Shown here: one piece after another, positions 42,991 to 48,585 of the stretch
How the letters are laid out: each line of letters opens with the position of its first letter
Numbering within the stretch: the stretch's first letter is position 1
Source of the DNA: Pseudomonadota bacterium
GTDB lineage: Bacteria > Verrucomicrobiota > Verrucomicrobiia > Limisphaerales > SXTU01
Direction: 5' to 3'
Length of the DNA stretch: 48,585 nucleotides
Assembly (NCBI GenBank): GCA_009924135.1
Contig: RFSE01000021.1
Span: 1-48,585 of the forward strand
Notes under the pieces: model-generated
The model's database searches: none
Told to the model about the DNA's origin: nothing
Seen by the model: the letters and a program-made list of their open reading frames with translations, nothing else
Position numbers and translations under genes: made by a program

Positions 42991-43923
42991 TTACAGCTTC
43001 GGAGTCGGAGCCGACGCCGGGTCGCCCAAGGGCGGCAGGTTCGGCGGAACGACTGGCACCACGTCCGTCTTCGGAGCCGGGGCCGCGCTGGCGGACGGTT
43101 CGGAAGACTTCTTGGGGCTGCTGCTGCCCGCAGGCATTTTGAGCTTCTGGCCGACCTTGATCTGATCAGTCTTCAGCCCGTTCGCTTCGCGCAGCTTGGC
43201 CACCGTCGTGCCGTGGCTCTTGGCGATCTTGCCGAGGTTGTCGCCGGACTTCACGGTGTAGGAGCCGTCGGTGTCGGCCGGAGCGGGCGCACCGCCTGTG
43301 GTGGCGGGTGCCTTCGAAGCTTTCGGGGCGGCCGCCGGGATGTTGATCTTCTGGCCGATCTTCAGCTTGGTGGAATCGACGCCCGCGTTCGCGGCCTCGA
43401 TGGCTTTCACGCCCACGCCATACTTCTTCGACATGGTGGAAAAGGAATCACCCTTGGCAACCACGTGCACCTTCGCTTCGCCGGTCGGGGCGGGAGGTGG
43501 CTCGGCCGGAGGAGTCACCGGCGGCGGCGGGGTAATGGGAGCAACCGCAATCGGTGGCGGCGTGCTCGGCGCGGGAACCGGCGGCGCGACCGGCACCGGC
43601 ACCGGAGCCGGCGGAGTGGTGGGCAGCGGAGCCAGCCCGGATGTGCCGCCAATGGGCGGGAGCGTCCCGGGTCCGCCCGACGTACCAGGGGCGGGCGACA
43701 CCGGCGGCGCATCAGGCGGCGGCGTGATGGGCGGCAACACCGGCTCGGGCGCTTTTTTCGTCTCGGGCCTGGGTTCCGGTTTGCAACCGACCATCAGGAT
43801 GCCGGCGGCACCAATCAGGTGTGCCGCGACGAAGATGGCAACGATGATCGGCAGGTTCGTTTTGCGTTTGGATTTCTGCTCAAGGAGCGAGCCCTGCGGG
43901 TTCAATGGATTTGGAGTACTCAT
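42991..43923 (-). CDS. membrane-anchored protein with two LysM domains
   Basis: This 310-residue protein has a short cytoplasmic N-terminus, one transmembrane helix (about 24-46, '[20 protein letters not shown]'), a long Pro/Ala/Thr-rich spacer (about 50-155), then two LysM modules. The first begins '[18 protein letters not shown]' and the second '[18 protein letters not shown]'; each ends in 'KIGQKINIP' or 'KVGQKLKMP'. LysM binds the glycan strands of peptidoglycan. The spacer could span the periplasm, so a structural or septal role is plausible. No enzymatic domain is present. The ATG of MSTPNPLNP was chosen. Its place between murD and ftsW is unusual. Confidence 0.88.
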   Translation of the reverse strand: MSTPNPLNPQGSLLEQKSKRKTNLPIIVAIFVAAHLIGAAGILMVGCKPEPRPETKKAPEPVLPPITPPPDAPPVSPAPGTSGGPGTLPPIGGTSGLAPLPTTPPAPVPVPVAPPVPAPSTPPPIAVAPITPPPPVTPPAEPPPAPTGEAKVHVVAKGDSFSTMSKKYGVGVKAIEAANAGVDSTKLKIGQKINIPAAAPKASKAPATTGGAPAPADTDGSYTVKSGDNLGKIAKSHGTTVAKLREANGLKTDQIKVGQKLKMPAGSSSPKKSSEPSASAAPAPKTDVVPVVPPNLPPLGDPASAPTPKL

Positions 43924-44030
43924 GGTGTGCGATGATGATGCTATTTTGGCTGCTTTGTTCGGCTCGCCAGAGCTGGCCATGCCCCGGCGAAATTTTTGTT
44001 AAATCGTCAATTATCTTAACTTTCGGACAT

Positions 44031-45479
44031 TCACTGACTGACCGGCTCTAAATTACTTTTGCGGACGCCCCCATTCGTGGGGGCAACCACTGCAACACCG
44101 CCATTACTTGTGCGTTGCAATTGCTCAACCGCTTGTCGAAACACTTCACCCCGGTGACGGTAATCACGGAACAAATCGAAGCTCGAACAAGCCGGAGAGA
44201 GCAAAACGACGTCGCCCGGGGCCGCGGTTCGGGCCGCATCGTTGACCGCTTCTAACAACGAATCCACCAGGGTGCAAGGGGTAAAAAGACTCCACGACGC
44301 GCGGAGCTTTTCGCGGGTCTCCCCCAGAAGGAAAGCATGCTTCACCCGTTGCGCCAGCAAGGGCCCCAAATCGTGGTAATCCAGCCCCTTGTCGCGGCCC
44401 CCGGCGACGAGCAAAACGTTCGGCTCACCCGGATGCGCAACCGGCATGGTTTGCAATGCCTTGGCCACGGCATCAAGGTTCGTGGCCTTCGAGTCGTTCA
44501 CAAATTTGATGCCGTTGATTTCGGCGATGAGTTCGCACCGGTGCGCCCCGGGCTGGAAGCTCGCGATGGCCTCGACCATCTGCTCCAACGGCAACCGCAG
44601 CACCCGCCCCACGGCGAGCGCGGCCATGACATTCTCCGCGTTGTGCGGGCCGCGCAGATGGGTCTTCTCCAAATCGATCAACGGTCCGATCCAGCCCTCG
44701 ATGCGGCTGATGATGAGGGAACGGTCGAGGTGGATGTCCGCGCGGCGGTTCTGCGCGCTGAACGTGATCACCTTCGAAGGCACCTTCACCCCCAGCGTAC
44801 GGAGCTGCGCGAGCGCCTCGGTCTGCACGATGGCCCAGTCAAAGGGTTGCTGGTTCTCAAAGATACGCGCCTTGGCCCGCGCGTAGCCGGCCATCGTGTG
44901 GTGCCGGTCGAGATGGTCCGGCGTGATGTTCAGCAGCACTGCCACGACCGGACGGAAATAACGGATCGTCTCCAACTGGAAGGAGCTGACCTCGATCGTG
45001 AGGTAATCGAGCTGCTTCGTTTCATCGGCGATGGCGCAGAGCGGCCGGCCAATGTTGCCGGCGGCCAGCGTGCGCTTGTGGCAATGCGTCAGCATGTGCT
45101 CGACCAGTTCGGTCGTCGTCGTCTTGCCGTTCGTGCCGGTGATGGAGATGTTGAGGCAGACGGCCTGCTGCCAGCCGAGTTCCAGTTCGCTGATGACGGG
45201 GATTTCCCGCTGGCGAAGATCCTTCACGAGCAGCGAATCCAGCGGTACGCCCGGACTGGCCACGGCAAAATCGAACTGCCCGGCCGGGGCCAGCCGCAGG
45301 TCCAGTTCCACGCGCACCCCGAGTTCCCGCAGCGCCTCGGCCTCACGCCGCAGCGCGGGCGTGTCAGAGTTGTCCATCGCCGTGACGCGCGCCCCCCGGG
45401 CGACCAGCAGGCGCGCCGCCGCCGCCCCGCTCAGGGCGAGGCCGATCACCAACACATCTTTGTCCTGGAGGCGGAACAT
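44031..45479 (-). CDS. murD: UDP-N-acetylmuramoyl-L-alanine--D-glutamate ligase
   Basis: This 482-residue Mur ligase adds D-Glu to UDP-MurNAc-L-Ala. Domain 1 has 'DVLVIGLALSGAAAARLL'. Domain 2 has the P-loop 'ITGTNGKTTTTELVEHML' and 'LTIEVSSFQLETI', 'NITPDHLDRHHTMAGYARAK'. Domain 3 has 'HRCELIAEINGIKFVNDSKA', 'LLVAGGRDKGLDY' and 'LLSPACSSFDLFRDYRHRGE', which clearly mark MurD. The C-terminal about 30 residues (from QRTSNGGVAV) extend beyond the usual end and are low-complexity. It starts one nucleotide after the mraY stop. Confidence 0.97.
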   Translation of the reverse strand: MFRLQDKDVLVIGLALSGAAAARLLVARGARVTAMDNSDTPALRREAEALRELGVRVELDLRLAPAGQFDFAVASPGVPLDSLLVKDLRQREIPVISELELGWQQAVCLNISITGTNGKTTTTELVEHMLTHCHKRTLAAGNIGRPLCAIADETKQLDYLTIEVSSFQLETIRYFRPVVAVLLNITPDHLDRHHTMAGYARAKARIFENQQPFDWAIVQTEALAQLRTLGVKVPSKVITFSAQNRRADIHLDRSLIISRIEGWIGPLIDLEKTHLRGPHNAENVMAALAVGRVLRLPLEQMVEAIASFQPGAHRCELIAEINGIKFVNDSKATNLDAVAKALQTMPVAHPGEPNVLLVAGGRDKGLDYHDLGPLLAQRVKHAFLLGETREKLRASWSLFTPCTLVDSLLEAVNDAARTAAPGDVVLLSPACSSFDLFRDYRHRGEVFRQAVEQLQRTSNGGVAVVAPTNGGVRKSNLEPVSQ

Positions 45480-45480
45480 G

Positions 45481-46629
45481 TTAACGCAACTTCAACGTCG
45501 CCAGCGCGAGCACGGCGCAGACGATGCACAAAATATAAAACCGCGTGACGACCTGGGACTCATACCAGCCGAGTTTCTGAAAATGATGGTGCAACGGAGC
45601 CATGCGGAACACCCGCCGCCCCTCGCCGTACACCCGTTTCGTGTATTTGAACCAGCCGCGCTGGATCATCACCGAGACAATCTCCACCACAAACACCCCG
45701 CCGGCAATCACCAGCACGAACGGCTGGTGAATGAGCACAGCCATGATGCCGAGCACGCCGCCCAGCGCGAGCGACCCCGTGTCGCCCATGAAGACCTGCG
45801 CCGGATGACAATTGAACCAGAGAAACCCCAGGCTCGCCCCGATCATCGCCGCGCAAAACACGGTGAGCTCGCCCGCCCCCGGCACATGCGGCACCAGCAG
45901 ATAGCCCGAGATCACCGCGTTGCCCGCGATGTAGGTGAAGATGAGAAACACCGTGGTCACGATCAGGATGCAGCCAATCGCCAGACCGTCCAGACCGTCC
46001 GTGATGTTGACCGCATTGCTGCTGCCCACAATGGCGCAAACCGTGATGAGCCCGCCCACCCAGGCGGCATCCGTCAATACCGCGCGTTTGAAGAACGGCA
46101 CCTGGATTTCGGTGATCAGCTTGTGCGTCTCGGGCAGCATCCACAGGGAGAAGGCAATGAAACCCGCCAGCGCGAACTGTACCACGAGCTTCACATTTTC
46201 CTCCGCTCCGGCGCTCTTCTGTTCGGTCAGCTTCTTGTAATCGTCGTAGAACCCCAGCGCCGCCAGCACCAGCAGCGAGATCAGCGTCAGCACGATGAAC
46301 TCGTTCCACTGCGCCCAGATCAGCGCGGTCAGGTCCACCACCAGCACGATGAGAATGCCGCCCATGCCCGGCACGCCCTTCTTGGTGAAGACCTGCGTGG
46401 CCGTCGTGCCGGCTTCCTGCGCCTTGTCGAGGTACTCCTGCCCGAACTTGAGTTCCTTCAGCCACGCGATGACCACCGGCCCGAGCCACAAGCTCAACAA
46501 CAACGCCGTGATCGCCGCCCCCGCGCTGCGTATGGTGATGTAGCGAAACACCCGCAGCGCCGACAAAGGGTCGGCCCAGGTCGTTCCGGCGGCTTGCTCT
46601 TGGAGCCATTGGGAAAAGTAAAAAAGCAT
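45481..46629 (-). CDS. mraY: phospho-N-acetylmuramoyl-pentapeptide transferase MraY
   Basis: This 382-residue membrane enzyme transfers phospho-MurNAc-pentapeptide to undecaprenyl phosphate, forming lipid I. About ten hydrophobic helices are visible. Signature blocks: 'KKGVPGMGGILIV', 'GFYDDYKKLTEQKSAG' (first Asp pair), 'NAVNITDGLDGLAIG' (Asp-rich motif), 'FNCHPAQVFMGDTGSLALGG' and 'RVFRMAPLHHHFQKLGW', with the loop histidines of the active site. Length is slightly above E. coli (360), with an extended N-terminal segment. It is translated just ahead of murD. Confidence 0.97.
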   Translation of the reverse strand: MLFYFSQWLQEQAAGTTWADPLSALRVFRYITIRSAGAAITALLLSLWLGPVVIAWLKELKFGQEYLDKAQEAGTTATQVFTKKGVPGMGGILIVLVVDLTALIWAQWNEFIVLTLISLLVLAALGFYDDYKKLTEQKSAGAEENVKLVVQFALAGFIAFSLWMLPETHKLITEIQVPFFKRAVLTDAAWVGGLITVCAIVGSSNAVNITDGLDGLAIGCILIVTTVFLIFTYIAGNAVISGYLLVPHVPGAGELTVFCAAMIGASLGFLWFNCHPAQVFMGDTGSLALGGVLGIMAVLIHQPFVLVIAGGVFVVEIVSVMIQRGWFKYTKRVYGEGRRVFRMAPLHHHFQKLGWYESQVVTRFYILCIVCAVLALATLKLR

Positions 46630-46670
46630 CGGTCATTCGGACACGGTGGAGCGATTGCGATGGGGGGCAG

Positions 46671-46770
46671 GAGTAAGATTAAGAGAAAGATTAAGATTAA
46701 GGGAGGAACCTACAGCGTGGCTCCTTCCCTTGCTCATAATCTTAATCTTGCTCTTACTCATAATCTTCAT
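46671..46770. repeat. imperfect inverted repeat of GATTAAGA units between murF and mraY (family R9)
   Basis: The left arm (GAGTAAGATTAAGAGAAAGA...) and right arm (...TCTTAATCTTGCTCTTACTC) are inverted, imperfect and markedly AT-rich against the GC-rich surroundings. Between them is a short GC centre. The arms would pair in the murF-mraY transcript. Confidence 0.75.
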
Positions 46771-46784
46771 CCCATCTTCCATTC

Positions 46785-46946
46785 TCAATCGTGACGATGT
46801 TGCAGCGTAAAAAGGCCGTTGTGCCGGCGCATTTTTTCCCAGCGGCACAACCGGACCAGAAAGCCCGGCACGCGCGCGTTGGCCTGCAACTCGCACACCA
46901 GCCGCTTCGCCGTCAGTGGTTTATTGCGATTCATCTTGGGGTTCAT
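46785..46946 (-). CDS. possible small basic protein between murF and mraY
   Basis: A 53-residue open frame starts 6 nt after the murF stop and ends just before the R9 repeat. It is rich in Arg, Lys, His and Asn (opening MNPKMNRNKPLTAKRLVCEL), with two Cys and no membrane segment. The tight spacing behind murF and the fact that the R9 repeat begins only after its stop make it a plausible real gene, but no family is recognised and it may be chance. Confidence 0.35.
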   Translation of the reverse strand: MNPKMNRNKPLTAKRLVCELQANARVPGFLVRLCRWEKMRRHNGLFTLQHRHD

Positions 46947-46952
46947 GGCGCG

Positions 46953-48395
46953 TCAGTTCATGTGCGGTTTACCGGCGGCTGCCGGGACTTCCACTTGCGC
47001 AACCGGATGGTTGCGACTGCGCAGCACGTCGCCGACCCGCTCCAGGCGGGTGGAACGGGAAGCCTTCAGCAGCACCACGTCACCAGGCAGCAGTTCGCTC
47101 CGTACGGTCTCGCCCGCACCAGCGACCTCGGCGATTTCCGTGACGGCGCTCAGGCCGGCGGCCCGGGCCGCCCCGGCCAGGTGCCCCGCCATCTTGCCCA
47201 CGGCGAAGAGCCGGTTCACCCCCAGCTCCGCTGCACGGCGGCCGACCTCGACGTGCGCCGCGACGCTGTGGTCGCCGAGTTCCGCCATGTCCCCCAGCAC
47301 CGCCACGCGGCGGCCGGCACACGGCAGATCGTGCAGTGTTTGCAGGGCGGCAATCATCGAATCGGCATTTGCGTTGTAGGCATCGTCGAGCACCCGGACC
47401 CCGTCGGCTTCCCAAAGTTGCAGGCGCATCTTTGGCGGGGTGCATCCCGCCAAAGCGCGCCCAACTTGCTCCCGGGACAGGCCGATTTCGGCTCCCACCG
47501 CCCCGGCGAGCAAAGCGTTTAAAACTTGATGTCGTCCCAGCAGCGCGATGCGGTACCCACCGGAGAAGGCGTCGTAGGGACACTGAACCTGAAATGCCAT
47601 GCCGCAGGCTTCGAAGCGCACGTCACTCACGCGCCAGTCGTTGCCCGGTCCGAAGCCCACCCGCACCACCCGCGCCCGGGTGCGTGCCGCGATGGCGGCC
47701 ATCTCCGGGCAATCACCGTTCACGAAGAGAATGCCGTTTGCCGGCAGCAACTCGGCCAGCCAGCCTTCTTCCTGCGCAACGCCCAGGACATCTCCAAAAA
47801 ATTCCAGGTGTTCACGCCCGATGCTGGTGATGATCCCGAAGCGAGGCTGGATCAGCCTTACGAGCGGAGCCAGTTCACCGGGATGGTTGGTCCCGACCTC
47901 CAACACCGCGCCGGTATGCAGGCGTTCCAGCCGCAGCAACGTGTGCGGCACCCCGATGTCGTTGTTGAAACTGGCTTCGCTCCACAGGGCCGGGCCGCGC
48001 TCGCGCAACACGGCAGCGACCAGTTCCTTGGTCGTCGTTTTCCCGTTGGAACCGCCCACGGCGATGACGGGGATGTCAAAGTCCCGCCGATAGCATCCCG
48101 CGAGTTGCGCATAGGCTTCCCGCGTGCTGGTCACGGCGATGATGGCGCACGGGCCGTTGTAGCCCAGGCCTTGATATTTGGCACGGTCAACCACGATCGC
48201 CGCCACGCCCTTGGCTGCCACTTCGGCGATGAACTCGTGGCCGTCAAACTTGTCGCCCGCGATGGCGATGAAGAGATCGCCCGGCTGCGCATGCCGCGAG
48301 TCCGTGCAAACGCGCCGGACCAGTGTGTCCGGGCTGCCTTGGAGAATTTCTCCGGCAGTCGCGTGGGCGACGAATTTGAGCGCGCGCGGGTCCAT
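46953..48395 (-). CDS. murF: UDP-N-acetylmuramoyl-tripeptide--D-alanyl-D-alanine ligase
   Basis: This 480-residue Mur ligase adds D-Ala-D-Ala to the UDP-MurNAc-tripeptide. Domain 1 opens 'VRRVCTDSRHAQPGDLFIAI' (the MurE/F uracil-binding type). The P-loop is 'VIAVGGSNGKTTTKELVAAV', followed by 'EASFNNDIGVPHTLLRL' (N-N-x-x-G-x-P of MurF), 'VLEVGTNHPGELAPL', 'GREHLEFFGDV', 'LLGRHQVLNALLAGAVG' and 'VRVLDDAYNANADSMIAAL' with 'VLGDMAELGDHS'. These motifs separate MurF from MurE. It is preceded by a partial unknown gene 6 nt upstream on the same strand. Confidence 0.97.
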   Translation of the reverse strand: MDPRALKFVAHATAGEILQGSPDTLVRRVCTDSRHAQPGDLFIAIAGDKFDGHEFIAEVAAKGVAAIVVDRAKYQGLGYNGPCAIIAVTSTREAYAQLAGCYRRDFDIPVIAVGGSNGKTTTKELVAAVLRERGPALWSEASFNNDIGVPHTLLRLERLHTGAVLEVGTNHPGELAPLVRLIQPRFGIITSIGREHLEFFGDVLGVAQEEGWLAELLPANGILFVNGDCPEMAAIAARTRARVVRVGFGPGNDWRVSDVRFEACGMAFQVQCPYDAFSGGYRIALLGRHQVLNALLAGAVGAEIGLSREQVGRALAGCTPPKMRLQLWEADGVRVLDDAYNANADSMIAALQTLHDLPCAGRRVAVLGDMAELGDHSVAAHVEVGRRAAELGVNRLFAVGKMAGHLAGAARAAGLSAVTEIAEVAGAGETVRSELLPGDVVLLKASRSTRLERVGDVLRSRNHPVAQVEVPAAAGKPHMN

Positions 48396-48401
48396 GATTC
48401 G

Positions 48402-48585
48402 TTACTCGGTGAGGGAGCGGTAGGCCTCCGAGCTGGCCAGCCACGGCACCGTCACGGGACGCCGGAAGAGCTGGCGCAGGCCCGCGTCCGCGTTTTGCGC
48501 GGCCGGCACGGCATCCGCATCCGGGAAGATGGGCTGCACGACGGCGGGCTGGGTGTTACGCAGCGCGTTGATCTGCTTGCACAGG
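48402..48585 (-). CDS. C-terminal fragment of an unidentified gene upstream of murF
   Basis: Only the last 60 residues lie in the window; the 5' part is cut off. The stop is 6 nt before the murF ATG, so it belongs to the same operon. The visible end contains Asn/Ala/Pro-rich sequence (VVQPIFPDADAVPAAQ) then 'LRQLFRRPVTVPWLASSEAY'. By position murE would be expected, but nothing here resembles the usual MurE C-terminal domain. It may be the end of another gene or an atypical extension. No function is assigned. Confidence 0.6.
   Translation of the reverse strand, partial: LCKQINALRNTQPAVVQPIFPDADAVPAAQNADAGLRQLFRRPVTVPWLASSEAYRSLTE

Noticed and set aside
45031..46794. Long plus-strand open frame of about 590 codons
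   Set aside because: It is antisense to mraY and murD; His/Arg/Gln-rich shadow of membrane-protein codons, not a gene.

Overview
The window is high-GC DNA from a bacterium that is most likely a member of the Verrucomicrobiota (Pedosphaera/Limisphaera-like). Three things point there. It carries the 'planctomycete-verrucomicrobial' secreted families DUF1501, DUF1549/DUF1553, DUF1592-type haem proteins and DUF1552. It also has a full FtsZ-based division and cell-wall (dcw) cluster, which Planctomycetes lack. Finally, it is littered with short dispersed palindromic repeats. No rRNA, tRNA, CRISPR array, prophage or recognisable transposase was seen.

Layout. 1-498 is gene-free and made of repeats. 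499-4954 holds two tandem DUF1501 Tat-exported proteins, a small unknown gene and a Tat-exported Gfo/Idh/MocA oxidoreductase, closed by a terminator. 4955-5371 is a nested repeat island. 5372-14365 is housekeeping and envelope material: apbE, rpoD (with terminator), a PhnP-like metallo-hydrolase, a TIGR03790 protein, a zinc-ribbon coiled-coil protein, an HtrA protease and a lipoprotein. 14414-20127 (minus strand) is argJ-argB-[four-helix-bundle gene]-argD followed by a DUF2238 membrane protein and a J-domain/Sel1 protein. 20234-33608 (plus strand) is an accessory block: a CocE/NonD-type hydrolase fused to leucine-rich repeats, a DUF1549/DUF1553 protein with an inserted lectin-like domain, DUF1501, a DUF1592-type di-haem protein, DUF1552, a small basic protein and an esterase-like hydrolase. 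33751-48585 (minus strand) is the dcw cluster, transcribed murF - small ORF - mraY - murD - LysM protein - ftsW - murG - murB - ddl - ftsQ - ftsA - ftsZ, with an unknown protein downstream. Most junctions are 1-15 nt gaps or ATGA overlaps, so this is a tightly coupled operon. murC is missing from its usual place between murG and murB.

The most unusual feature is the repeats. At least nine short palindromic or tandem families lie between genes, and five copies lie inside coding sequences without breaking the frame: in apbE, argJ, murG (internal and C-terminal) and the DUF1592 protein. A four-helix-bundle gene with nearly perfect 30-bp terminal inverted repeats fills the whole space between argB and argD, and its stop codon overlaps the argD start. 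A 168-bp element with perfect 30-bp inverted ends recurs, and one copy supplies the apbE stop codon. A roughly 190-bp element brackets the DUF1553-DUF1501 pair as direct repeats. Together these look like non-autonomous elements that tolerate or exploit insertion into genes, comparable in concept to Rickettsia palindromic elements. Mobility and function are inferred, not shown.

Gene functions come from motifs and family knowledge recalled without any database search. Start codons were often moved inward from the longest open frame, because upstream extensions run through repeats or neighbouring genes.
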